DNA of 64,000 bases from Dillenia suffruticosa (taxonomy: Eukaryota > Streptophyta > Magnoliopsida > Dilleniales > Dilleniaceae): the NCBI GenBank assembly GCA_033439265.1, contig JAVTVX010000009.1, positions 4,143,609 through 4,207,608 of the forward strand. Direction: 5' to 3'. Of the stretch, positions 44,318-56,050 are shown in pieces. Each line of letters opens with the position of its first letter. Within the stretch, counting starts at the first letter, position 1. Under the pieces are notes generated by a model, which was given only the letters and a program-made list of their open reading frames with translations, had not been told where the DNA came from and did not search any database. The translations under genes were made by a program, and so were the position numbers.

Positions 44318-46591
44318 GGTTTGAGAAGAGCATAAAAACAAAGGTGCCTCCCAAGGGCAGTTGTCACATATGCAACTGACTGACCCGACTCAATTTTGAG
44401 TTGTGGGGACCTAAAACCGCCAAGTGCATGCGGTTTCTGATTATAAATTTAAGCTCTTTTGGCTCCAAACCACGTGCTATTCAAAACCCGCACATAACTC
44501 GGTGACCCCTTTCAATTTTTATCCAAAAAAAAAAAAAAACTTATTAATTATAATATTACACCATGTTATAACATTCATCTTAATAATTTATATATGCTTA
44601 TTATATTATATTAAATCTTATACATGACTAACTCAGTATTTACGATGGGATATGTAAAATCTTATGTTCGACTAAGTATTTATGTTGGGTATGTTAATCA
44701 CAAATGCAACATTTTAGCAATTTTGATTTTGGATATTGGATCATTATTTGGACATGTTGGGTTCTCTCTTTCTTTTTTATTTTGTTTTTTTTTTGGTATA
44801 TAGACTCGAATTTAAGTTTTTTAAAGAAAGAGAGACAGTACTAGTAGAATTAGAGCCTCTCTCTTTCTGGCAATTCAATTTGAGTATTTGGGAAGGAGCC
44901 GAGCGGAGTGGCATTTTGTTCTTTAAAGGAGGGAGGGTATGGCATGCAAGGCGCACATGGAAGCAACTAGCACTTGCGGAAGCAAGTATTTTTCTAGTAT
45001 AAGATAAGAAGCACTTTTTTGCTGGTTTGGTTCAAATTCCTTAATTCCTTAAAAAGGCTACTCTGAGGCATTTTCATTAGCATTTTTTGGAATAAAGCAT
45101 GTATTAGAGCCACATTGGACTTCGAGCACAGTTCAATGGAGTTGGAGGCTATAAACACATTGATCATTCACTTGTTCTTTTTTTTATTATTTTTCGGACA
45201 CATCAAGAAATAATATGTGAAAAGGGGGAGATAATCGCGTTGGACATTTATTCCTTCACAAGTAAATATTACAAAAGAGATAAAATATTATGAGAACTAT
45301 CAATTCATAGTCCTATAACACTATATAAAAAGGAAAGAAAAAGGGAGAAAAGAAAGAAAATTGGCAAGAGGCAAGAAACCATTTTGGATTTCAAAATATT
45401 AAGAAGGGAGGATTTGACTTTTCATGTGGGAAAGCATAATTAGATTGGTTTTGCTTGTTTGTTTGTAAAGAAAAGAAGAAAATCAAAGTAATAAATCCAA
45501 ATTAGTTGAGCTCATTTTAGTTCAAAACAAGGACCAAGGTACCATTTTCCCACCAAGTACTTTTGTTGCTTTCTACCAAATTTAGTCAAAAGAATCAGCT
45601 GTAAATTTGGTTTAATCGAGTACCGCCGCAGGAGGCAAGACCAGTTAAGTTACAACACTGAACTTATCCGAGGTCATTTCAGAGACAGAGACAGAGAGAG
45701 CAATGGAAGGAGCCGAATATTTAGACCAGCGTGAAATGAAATAGTGACCAAATTCAATTTCGATTTGGACCCGTTTTTATTTTGTTCTGGAGAGACCCTT
45801 TTACGCACAAAATACCCTTCATTTATTGTTGTCTGCTCCGCACCCTTCCCATGGAGTGAGAGAGAGAGAGAGAGAGAGTTCACATGGGTGATGATTTAGG
45901 TGACATTACGGTTGTTAAATGGTCGATGGTTATTTTTTTTTTATCTATCACGATACGATACGAGATGAGATTTGAATGTTAACGGGAGATTTTTTTAATA
46001 TTATTTTTTTTATTTTTAAATTTTAAATTTAATTTAAAATTTAATTAAAAGATTTAATACCCCATTCTATTATGTTCACTGTCTATGATGTTGGATGCTA
46101 TTTTTATCATAAGCTAAATGACTATCATACAAAATTAGGACAAATTTTTACATATGATTTTATATTTTTAATATTTTTTTGCCTTCTGCTGTCTTTCAAA
46201 TTAGCCATAATCTTAATATTTTGGCCACATTAATCAAAATTCCCTAATTCTTATCATTTCCTTTATTCTCACTTTTGTCACAAATTTTTTTTTCATCTTT
46301 GAGATATCTTTTTTTTCAACTTTTCATAAATTAGTAATAGATATATTTGTTTGTAAACAAAATTTAATAAATTTTATGCCTATTAACCAGAATTTAACCA
46401 TCTTGTGTACTTAATTTACATTTTTAATTTATGGGTTAGCGCAGTGCTTACAAAGATGAAAATAATCAACAACAATTAGGGAAGAGTCTAATTTGATTCA
46501 AATCAGATTTAGTCGTATTCAACGTGATTATCAGATACTAGTATTTTATTAAAAAAAATTAAAAAAAAAAACAAGTGAGATTATGAATTAA

Positions 46592-46622
<31 letters not shown>

Positions 46623-48069
46623 TTAAAACATTCCTAACAAAAGGGTTATTTTTTAATTATTTTAATGAATTTTGTTCTTTTTTGTCTCACGAACCATACC
46701 TTCAACTTGATCACTATTTGGCTCTGCCATATCCTCATTGGGTTTCTTTCCCTCGGCCTTGCCAGCTTTTTTGACAGTCACAGAATTTGTCATTCTTCTT
46801 TATATAAAAAAACTAAATTATGAAATGGTGTAACCTATAAGGAAGGAAGTTATTATATTTAATGTTATCCTTCGTCTTCCCTGTTGAAACTTTGTTTTTT
46901 TTTTATGTATTTCTCAATCATGCATGAAGAAAATTGTTCCCTTGGTTTCTTTTGTTTCTTCTCCAAGGAATCAATCCATTTCTCAGTCTTTTTTTCTTTG
47001 GTTGATTTTCTTAGACAAGTGCATGGAAAAGCTTATAATCTCCAAAAGATGTTTAATATTGTAATTATCATGCGACTCCCTTAAGAAAAAGCATAGCAAA
47101 TTTGCATGTTTGTTGCTTTTCTTGAACCAGTAGATCAAATTTTGGTTCTTTCTCTATTATCCAATTTTAGAAAAATAATTTTCACGATTTTTTCATGTTC
47201 AACAGGTTTTTGCCGAGCGATTTGATTGTGTATATCAATCCGTAATTATTTAGTGAAAAAAATTAGTGGAACGAGTGACGGCAAGATGTCATTTTTGTTC
47301 ATGAAAGCAACCTGAAACAAGGTGTCAAGGTCATGGGGCTATATGGATGTTGTAGCTGGAAATACAACTCATCTTTTGGCTCCATTTGGTATGATTTTGA
47401 ACTCACTAGGCTCTATTTTTGGTTCTCTCATGACTTATGAAATGATATTTCTCAATGATGACATCCAAGTGTACGTACTCAATAACAAGTGAAGTAAATG
47501 ATAAAACACCAAAAGTTCTTCTGTTAAGTAATTTTCAAGTCGGGTCACTCAAATCTTGATTCATCATCGCTCCCTCAATATTAATTATCATCAGAAAAGA
47601 TTAAATAATTATGGTCCCGTTTTGATATAACTTTTGCTAGTCCCTTCTAAGTTATATATAATTTTAAGTTTATTTGCAGAGGGTTGGCCTCTTCTACACA
47701 AGGATAGTGATCGGCATTCGTAAGTCTTGATCGGATAGTTGAGAAAATTTGCTATCTTGGGTAGTGTTCATTATAGGCGATATGTGCTCATTACAGGCAT
47801 GTCCATATGTCGGTATTTAGAGATATGAGGGGATAAAAAAAGAATGATTTGTAATATGATCCAAATAAAGAAAATATAAAAAATAAAATGAGATAAAAGG
47901 TTATATTATAGAGATAAAAGAAAAGGAAGAAAAAAGTTTCATAGGAATTCAAATCCTCTCCCTCGCATCCCCTTCTACCTTACTCCATTCTATTGATTCA
48001 TGTGATATATTTCTTTACTTAATTATCCCATAACTCTTAAGTTAAGATTCTATCATAATATCAACGGAC

Positions 48070-48241
48070 AGTCGGTCTAGTAGATAAGAGTATTAAGACT
48101 CTTAACCAAATTTTAGATTCAATACTTAAGAATAAAAAAAATTATATTGGAAAAACTATTCTCTAAATTAGATTTGACAATATTCAAATCGGATTAGTCG
48201 GAATATGATTTCGAATATCGGTTGGTTATAAAAAAAAAAAA
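48070..48241 (+). mobile_element. tRNA-derived SINE
   Basis: GGTCTAGTAGATAAGAGTAT start, CTTAACCAAATTTTAGATTC at the B-box position, body with AGATTTGACAATATTCAAAT and TTCGAATATCGGTTGGTTAT, then an A(11) tail. Confidence 0.65.
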
Positions 48242-49005
48242 TCTATCTTAATATTTGTTAATTGAGAAAGAAAAAGAGCCCCACTTTAATAGAAAAACAA
48301 ATCATTTAAAACGTATTACATAAATTTAAAATACCTAGCAAGTAACTATTGTGGCAATTTAAATAAAAAGCTAAAAACTTCTTGCGGGCAAGCCTGTGAG
48401 ATTTGATTATCTAACACCAATTTTAATATTTGAAATCACTTAGTTTCATTGATTTCATTTGATAAGTTTAATACCTAATCACATTTAGGCATATCCAATT
48501 GAAAAAGTTGTCATCAAACCAGATATAGATATATATATATATATAAAAGAAGTGGACCTAAATCTGGCATAATTGGTATTCTGTACGACCATTTCCATAA
48601 TTTAACCTTCTTTTTTCTCCAAGAAAATTGTAAAAATATAATATTATAGCGAGGGCAGCTTATCTAGGGAATGCCCATAAGAATTTTTATGAAATATTTT
48701 TCTTTAAACCACATAATTATATATCATAAGATTCCATCATAGTACTAATGAAATTAACATTCATCGGCAGCATACAATTTAATAATATTTTTTCATTAAA
48801 AGGTATACAATTTAAAGGGGTAACTATAAATCCCTAAATATATCTTAAATTATTCAAATTTGAATTTATTTTATTTAAATATGTAATTGTCAGACTATTT
48901 CTGTTTTTATGATTTAATAATATCTTTTATTACGGTTATAACTTTCACTTCCAAACCTTACATCATGTTTCTAGTTGTCGAATCAACAGACAATTGATCA
49001 CATAA

Positions 49006-49157
49006 GAAGGACGTTAAATTTTTTAATCAAAATTTGAGTTTAGATTTTGGGAATGAAAATGATTACATTAAAAGATCTCTTCTTGTAGAGGGTATGACAG
49101 TATGTTAAATTAAATTAATCAGAATATGACTCTATAAAATTAAATAAAAAAAAAAAA
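49006..49157 (+). mobile_element. tRNA-derived SINE, 5'-truncated
   Basis: Body words TTTTTAATCAAAATTTGAGT, GATTACATTAAAAGATCTCT, AATTAAATTAATCAGAATAT and an A(12) tail. No A-box-like start. Confidence 0.55.
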
Positions 49158-51082
49158 GAAAATTCTTTCTGGTTGTCGGGACTGTGCCTTTTTCAGCGAG
49201 CAAGCGTGGCCATGAATCCAGACCAGGGACCACGCTTTAGTCCATTTAACAAAATAAAATCTCCGACCAGCTTTTTTGTAAGAGGATGCCGAAGGAATAT
49301 CACTCCCTTTTGTTTCAAATTAAATTCCACTCAACCAAAAGGTAAGAAAGAGAATGAGAATTAAAATAATAATAAAAAAAGAGCTAGGATGACTTATTTA
49401 CTTTTGAATTTCAAGGTGTATTGTGTCGACTTTTATGCCCCCTCTAATTTCAGTAGAGATTGCATTAAAATTTATTAGTATAGTAATTATTATTTTTTTG
49501 ATATAATATTTTTTTATTTATTTTTAGGAAAACTTATTATGGCTTTTTAAAATTTCATGGTTTTAATGTTAAAAAATTTGTTTTAGTTAAAAATATTATA
49601 CATAATGTTAAAATATATAATATATCAAAATCAAATCAATATTTCGTAATATTATTATTTTTGTTATTAACATAGTATCAAAAAAATGTCGATATATCAT
49701 CTATCACGATATCACATCCATCTTTATATATTTTTTATTTTTTTAAATTTGATTATGGTCGATTTTGAGAAATTTATAGTGAAAAAATTCTTATAAATTC
49801 ATTAGCTTGAGCGTAAAAGAATTTGTTTGATGAAATTTTTTGTAACCCTATAAAGGTTACGAAGTTTATAAAATAGTAAGTTATGGGTTCAGACGAATTA
49901 TTCTTTTAAATGATTAAAATTAGAGCATTTGGAACCTTTTTGGGGCATTAAGCATAAGGATTGTGGAAGAAGTTGATATAAAATGCAGTCTTCCAACAAT
50001 AAAGCTGTTGAAAAATGCGAAAAAGTTTAGGACCAAGTGCAAATGGTGCAAAGTTCAGCAAGGTTCGTTGCATATGATGGAGTCATCTACTTTTAGAGTT
50101 TTTTAAGTGTCTGTGTGTGTGGAGAGAGAGAGAGAGAGAGATGATTATCTATGGAAGCTGAGTTACTGCTTAGCTAGCATGTCGGAAGTTCTGCTTTTCA
50201 AAGGAAAAGAGTAAGGGAGAGCTCCCATTTTTTTTAAACCCTCTATTTTCGGATTAGGGTTATAAAACAAATCGAATATTAATAATGGAGTGAGGTTCAA
50301 GTTGGCTTTGATACGTAATCAAGTTTAAAGGGTGTTGATATTTGAATCGAATTAATTTAATTTAATTTGTAAGTAAATGTTATATTATGATCATTAATTG
50401 ACAACAACAACAATCAAAACTTTATTTTATTAAATGAAGTCGGCGCTCTAATTATTAAATAATTTTATAATTTATAATTTACCTAAACATAGAAGAACCA
50501 TATTTTAATATTATTTTATTTTATTTGGCTTAACCTATGAAGTGACATTGCAATATAAACATGTAACAACTTCGTTATCCCTCTCTTTTAAGGAACGTGA
50601 ATGGGTGAATTTAGGATCCAAAGTAGTGCTTTATCACTTTTTCTTCTACATCAAGATTAGAGAACATCAGTCATAAGATTTGTGAAGCTTGATACTGACC
50701 CAGGTGATTGGATTAAGACATTTACTAAATTAAGGGCCGTCCTTTGTCTTAAGTTTATGATGTTTTGATCAAAAAGTAAAACTTTTCTTGTCTAAGATTG
50801 TCTCATTTTTGTAACTTCAAGTAAACAAATCTGCATAGCAAAAACCTCAAGTCTGCTATAGATATCTTGTTTTCTTTTTATGCAATTGAGTTTTCTGGAA
50901 AAAAAGATGTAAGAGAGTCTATAATTAAATTAGATCTTATAACTAGTCAAACCATATTAATCAAATTTTTGACCACCAATGATCAAATATCCCCAAAAAA
51001 TTGACTTTTATTATCATCGTCATCTCCTCTTTCTATAAATTTTTCACGTATCACGAAACTAGTGGAAACAATGTTGTGGGCA

Positions 51083-51437
51083 ATGTTTTGAAACCAAGAC
51101 CAGATCTGTCGGTTTGATCTTTGAAAAAGTGGGTCAAAACCTGAGTTGGACCGGGAAAATCGGATTAAACCCTAGGTTCAACCCCTTTTTTTAGTACAAA
51201 ATATTTGTGAGAAAAAATCGCAATAGTCTCAATTCAAATATAAGAATAGGATAGAAAAATACATAACATTCATCAATAGGTTATAGATTGTTGGTGTCTT
51301 AGTTTATTATAATTTAAATTTATTTATGAATTTATGATAATATCATCTCGTTTTTCATCTGATCCGACCGATTTGATCCACTGATCCATTAATCTCTTGA
51401 TGCGACCGATTTATACTTTGATCCAGATTTCAAACAC
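51083..51437. mobile_element. MITE-like inverted-repeat element
   Basis: Left end GTTTTGAAACCAAGACCAGA is a diverged inverted match to the right end (…ATCCAGATTTCAAACACCGG). Interior is rich in GGACCG/CGGTTTGATC words on one side and their complements (GATCCGACCGATTTGATCC) on the other, a pattern of short non-autonomous elements widespread in plants. No target duplication could be fixed by eye. Confidence 0.45.
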
Positions 51438-53559
51438 CGGTTGTGGATCAGACTTTACTTGACATATGATGCACTGAACTCTTCAGCTTTATGAAGACCG
51501 TGCATGGTTAATGTTGGTTGTCTTTTACAAAAGTGTAGGGAATTGATTGGGACAGTGTCGTAAAGCAATAGCCAAACCGCAGCATCCGCTAAATTTTTAC
51601 CAGAGACAAGGCCCAGCTAGTCAAGAATTTAGGAACAAAAGGTTAGAAGATCATGTTAAAATCGCAGGCAGGACACCCATGTGTAGGAGATGTCTGCATA
51701 TGGTTACATCATGGAAGATTAAGAAAGATTTTTACATCCCTTGATGATGCAGTGGGGTCCATATACGAAAAGAGTGTATCGTGAGTGATGCAAAAAGAGT
51801 TGTTGTAAAAGAAAAGAAAGTTTTAAGGGTTTAAGATTAAAGAACCAATTATCCTTTCACTTTATTTGGGCTAAACATCTATAAGACAGAGGTCCAACCC
51901 TGCTTTTTAGTTGGCATTTCATGCAAGTATGCTTAGACTATAGTTTTTGGCTCTAGGATAAGATGCTTAGCTATTTGACTTGCCCTTTCTAATGCCCTTC
52001 CCAACCTTGCCCCAATAGGAGAAAACACCTAGACTACCAAAGAATTTATTAGGAATTTACACCCCTTCAAGAGGGAAAGAGGGGTCGTTTTTTACTTAAA
52101 TTTGAGAGTCCAAACATATGGTTTGATTACTCTTTACGGTTACATCAATGACTTATAACTCAACTGACACATTTTTTTTGCTCTTGTAATGTTTTTGAGT
52201 TCGAGCCTCTTTATGCACCACAAAAAAAAACTCTTTACCAGGACGTCATCGTTTTGTGGGTGTGGCTCACTGAGCGGTGTCATATAATGATTTAATTGTT
52301 TAGTGCATTAGCCAAAATAATATCCTAATTATATTAAAAAAGAACTCATAACATTCACGTCAAACATAGTGAGCTAAAAGAGAATTTGAACTTTATTTGA
52401 TTTTTTTCAAGTTCAAATTATAGTTAGTAGGAATGACTTGTTAAACCAAAAAATGCATACAAGAGAAGCATAATAACTTATGCTTTCTTTCTCATCTTCA
52501 ACTTCACTAATGCTTTGGCCACACAATATGTTTGTGTGGTGACCAATTTTATTAGAGAAATGGGTGGAAACTCTTTATTAGATTTAGCACATGTTCGATT
52601 TTTATGGTTTTATTGTTCAATACAATATCAATTAAAACTATAGTCGGTATTAAAATTTAATTTATTCTAAAAAAATTACTAAATCTATTAACCGTCTTTA
52701 TATATCTTTTTGTGCAACTGGTTTGTATGTTGTGTGTCTTGATACTTGTAATTTTTTTTTGTTATATTAAGATTTAAATTTAGAATCACTGGATTGAAGG
52801 AGAGAGGAAATTATGATCACCAAACTCTCCTTAAAGGACGTCTTGATGATTGTAGATGAGCAATAGCTCAAAAATACTAGGCAAGGTTTGAGTTAATTTC
52901 ACCCGACCTAAATATGACTTATTTGGATCAATTCAAAAACAAAAGTATTAAAATAAAAACTTTACTTTCGTATTGCATGACTAAAATTATAAAGAAGTTA
53001 ATTTTACTCAAATTAAGTTTATCAAGTAACATTTAATCACCAAGCTGTCATGACATAACGATAAAATGGTATACCCTTAATCATAGATTTTTTATTCAAA
53101 TCATAAAAACAGAAAAATAAAGTTTAAAAGAGTTATAATTTTAATGAACTTTGAGAGAAATTTATATATACTCCTGCACCCAAAAAAAATCACATTTAAT
53201 CCCCTTTGGAGCGGCTAAAATAAGGTGCCACATATGACGGGACTTTCTTTCTAAGGCTTTTGACTGGATTCCATGATCAACGGAGGCAGAAGCTAGACCT
53301 TTGCTCAAACTATACTAATCCATTTTTGTTTTAGCTTCGTGCAATTTCAGATAGACAAACCAATGTACCTACTAACCAGCTTTTCACATTGATTAAGTTC
53401 ACCGTGGCTGCGCCTTTTCTCAGGCTTCCTCGCAAGCGTTGTTGCCTGCATTTAAGAAGGGATTCTTAGCAGCTACCCTCTCTTCCTATGGTTGCCTAGT
53501 CTTACTTTCTAGTGTTTTTTGTATACCAGCCCTTAATTAGTCAAGTCTCTGTCTTTTAA

Positions 53560-53690
53560 ACAAAATATCGAATTCAAATATTATATATAAAAAAAATAAA
53601 TATCGTAAAAGTTTTATTTTTTATAGATCTAATACGGTTCGAGTCAAATTTAATCGATGGAAATAGGTAACTCATCCCAAAAAAAAAGTG
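53560..53690 (+). mobile_element. tRNA-derived SINE, partial
   Basis: AATATCGAATTCAAATATTA, TCGTAAAAGTTTTATTTTTT, ACGGTTCGAGTCAAATTTAA, TCGATGGAAATAGGTAA and an A(9) tail follow the family order loosely. Confidence 0.4.
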
Positions 53691-53714
53691 TTTTTTGTGT
53701 TGGGTTTGCTTCTT

Positions 53715-54091
53715 TGGGCCCTTGCTTTCTCTACTATCTTCTTTTGCTCATTGGGCGTCTGGTCCCCTTCTCTGGATCTCTTGCTCCCGTTGAACGAAAA
53801 GGAATGTGGGGCTGACAGAGGCTCTAATGGGCTTTTAGCGCCTACTTCATGCCCAGCATTAATATTAATTAAACTTGGTGGGTTCATTAAACTTCAAAGT
53901 TCAATTGACCCAAAATGGATTCGCCGCACTCCCCTGGGATACTATTCTTCTGTCAAATTACATTCCATCTAACGGGTGCAGATCTCCAAGGGGGAGTAAG
54001 AAATGATCACGGCCCTTCACGCTAAATAAACGCTGAAACCCTAGTCTGAGCTCTCGTCTATGCCATATATACCTTCTTTGCTAAACCCTAA
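53715..54091 (+). promoter_or_regulatory. Telo-box / site II promoter of the snoRNA unit
   Basis: Two telo-boxes, AAACCCTAG (54,036-54,044) and AAACCCTAA (54,083-54,091), flank TATATA (54,066-54,071). Site II-type words TGGGCC (53,715-53,720) and TGGGCT (53,828-53,833) lie upstream. Telo-box plus site II is the known signature of plant ribosomal-protein and snoRNA gene promoters. A CT-rich leader (54,166-54,230) follows. Confidence 0.65.
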
Positions 54092-54393
54092 AAAACACGA
54101 GTTTGACAGGGACTCGGTGTCACCTCTTTCGGCTTGATTTCTACTCGTCGATCCTTCTACGGTTTCCTCTTTCTCTCTCTCTCTCTCTCCCTCCCTCTCT
54201 CTCTCTCTCTCTCCCTCTCTCTCTCTATTTTGTCACTAATTGATGGATGCTTCGATTGATATCTTATTAGCGCATGAGACCTTCATTGTTATGCACAATC
54301 ACTTATTTTTAGGTTTCTCTGTCTTCAATTGTTGCAATATTTTGAGTGGGTACTTGATCATTTTTGGGTATCTCTGATATGGGTCTTGGAAGG

Positions 54394-54461
54394 GTCTATG
54401 ATGGTGTTAAATATACTATGAGTATGTCTACTGTACTATGAAAAGAAACCATATCTGAGAC
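54394..54461 (+). ncRNA. Candidate C/D-box snoRNA (weak)
   Basis: C box ATGATGG (one mismatch, 54,398-54,404) and D box CTGA (54,455-54,458) 50 nt apart, closed by only three base pairs (GTC 54,394-54,396 with GAC 54,459-54,461). The would-be guide AAGAAACCATAT before the D box has no rRNA match that I recognise. Its position upstream of two better snoRNAs is the main support. Confidence 0.35.
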
Positions 54462-54791
54462 ACTCGAAAAGATTTAATTATAGTCTTGATTTCAATTTTG
54501 GCTTGCTGGGTTCTAAAGGTTTTCGTGTTTTTCTTTTTTTCTTGGATCAATCTGACTGCACCAATGAATTCTATGTATTTCTTGGTTTCTGTTGGTTGTT
54601 CCATTTTGTATGATATTCCTTTTGGTATTTTTTTTCAGTATTTTGATGATTATAAGTTGCTAATTTTTATTTAAAAAGAAAAGCCCTTTTTGTGAATTGC
54701 CAATGATGGGTTCAAACCAAAATCCATGTTTTTTAAATTTTAATTATTCATTTTATGCTGCAAACTTTTGAATTTTGCAATATGGGTGCAC

Positions 54792-54876
54792 CTGCAAGTG
54801 ATGATAAACCAGACAGGGACATCAGTACTCTAATTAGAGAATGGTGATTTGTCTGTTGGGAATCTCTCTGATGCAG
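54792..54876 (+). ncRNA. C/D-box snoRNA with two 25S rRNA guides
   Basis: Terminal stem CTGCA (54,792-54,796) / TGCAG (54,872-54,876), C box GTGATGA (54,798-54,804), D box CTGA (54,868-54,871), internal C'-like GGTGATT (54,843-54,849). The guide before D, TGGGAATCTC (54,857-54,866), is complementary to GAGATTCCCA. A second guide, AGACAGGGACA (54,811-54,821), is complementary to TGTCCCTGTCT. From memory both targets lie next to each other in the conserved 25S rRNA segment GAGATTCCCACTGTCCC…, so it should direct 2'-O-methylation there; the D-box rule points to the second A of GAGA. The D' box is imperfect. Confidence 0.82.
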
Positions 54877-54960
54877 AGTCCATACTTAAATTAATCATCA
54901 GTTTCTTAAATTTTTAACTTTAATTGAAATATGGATTATGTTTTTGTTCATAAAATTGTT

Positions 54961-55051
54961 GGTTTGCCGATGATGTTTTCATAAATGAACGTATTATCAG
55001 ATACATTGCATGATGATGATACATTAATTGTCACTACCTCTGAGGCAAACC
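54961..55051 (+). ncRNA. C/D-box snoRNA guiding 18S rRNA methylation
   Basis: A perfect 8-bp terminal stem, GGTTTGCC (54,961-54,968) with GGCAAACC (55,044-55,051), encloses C box ATGATGT (54,970-54,976) and D box CTGA (55,040-55,043). An internal C' box ATGATGA (55,010-55,016) and D'-like CAGA (54,998-55,001) are present. The 13-nt guide ATTGTCACTACCT (55,027-55,039) abuts the D box and is complementary to AGGTAGTGACAAT, a universally conserved 18S rRNA segment (recalled). The fifth-nucleotide rule places the methylated residue at the A of GGTA. Guide for the D' box unknown. Confidence 0.88.
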
Positions 55052-55100
55052 TTTTCTGAAGAAGGATTGTCATTTCCCCCTTTTTTTTTGGTTTATTGTT

Positions 55101-56050
55101 TGTTTAACAAGCCTTATGATTCATTATATGTAAGAACGGAGATTTGAATGGTGACCCTTGTTGAAGCCTCGAGTCTTGAAAGAGAATTGGGGCTCCAAGC
55201 TACTCACCCCATGTCATAAACAATCTCTGCCCTGATTTTTGTTATGAAGGCTTGTGTTTTCTTAAGCACACATTATGCATTCTTGTCTTTATTTTCATTT
55301 GATTTTTGGCATTTATTTTGCAGTTCTATAAAATTTTTTGATTCTACCTTCTGACTTTTGATCCTTGTTTTTGCAAAGGTTCCTCATTGTTCACAACCAT
55401 AGGTAGAATTTTAGACTTATGCTTGTGTTTCTTGAACCATCCTTCTCTTTTTTGGTTGTGTTTTCTAAGATTTTGGTGATGAATGAACAGACTGTCAGCC
55501 ATCTGTTATGGTCATGTGTGATTAAAATTCTTTTATTATTTTTATTATTATTATTATTTTTTGTGTAGTCTAGTCTAGACATCATTGAAGTTATTAATCT
55601 TGTTCAATATAAATGAAAAGAAAATCAAATATTCAATTATAAAACTCTTTACAGGTTGTGAAAATTGAAAATAATAATAATAATAATAACCTGATCGTCT
55701 GAAATTTCAAAATTAAAATCCAAGAGTTTCACAAATTTTACTTCATTTTGATTTTAAGAGAAATTTGATAAAAGAGACACGAATAAGATGACGAAAAGAA
55801 ATAAATGGAAAAATAGAGACCGAAACACTTCAGATTTTTCTTAAAATTGAAATAGTTAAAAAAAATTAAAGAATATGATACATATTAATTAAACATTATA
55901 AAGATAAATAGATATCAAAATATGAAAAATCAAAGAGTTAAATTAATTAATTAAACGAGCTAATAAAATATTAATAAAATTCACATCTTAAACAAATAAC
56001 AAAAGAAAAAAAAAGAAAAATTGTAGATTATTATCAATTATCACTTCACA
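55101..56050. other. Intergenic, no gene recognised
   Basis: Ordinary then AT-rich sequence with ATT and AAT trinucleotide runs (55,539-55,558; 55,670-55,688). No further C/D-box pair with a closing stem was found. Confidence 0.5.

Larger units (their letters stand above)
44430..53690. other. Long AT-rich intergenic region, no gene recognised
   Basis: More than 9 kb without a credible gene. It holds several SINE copies and a MITE-like element (listed separately), a (GA)n tract at 45,858-45,878, (AT)n at 46,592-46,617, and (GA)n at 50,123-50,140. At about 46,700-47,050 the minus strand has two Lys/Glu-rich stretches (VKKAGKAEGKKPNEDMAEPN; STKEKKTEKWIDSLEKKQKK) that may be pieces of a decayed nuclear-protein gene, but they are in different contexts and not assignable. 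The 65-residue frame at 51,547-51,744 is unrecognised. Confidence 0.5.
54100..55100 (+). ncRNA. snoRNA host / polycistronic snoRNA transcription unit (limits approximate)
   Basis: Downstream of the telo-box promoter there is no open reading frame of note, but two well-formed and one weaker C/D-box snoRNA lie on the same strand within 660 bp. Plants often transcribe snoRNAs as such pol II clusters and release them by processing. The start is placed about 30 bp after the TATA; the end is set just past the last snoRNA. An unannotated spliced non-coding host is equally possible. Confidence 0.6.

Noticed and set aside
53672..53972. 71- and 94-residue frames on opposite strands
   Set aside because: No domain; region is better explained as promoter sequence of the snoRNA unit.
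54680..54780. A further C/D snoRNA beginning at the ATGATGG near 54,703
   Set aside because: No CTGA box with a closing stem within about 100 nt.
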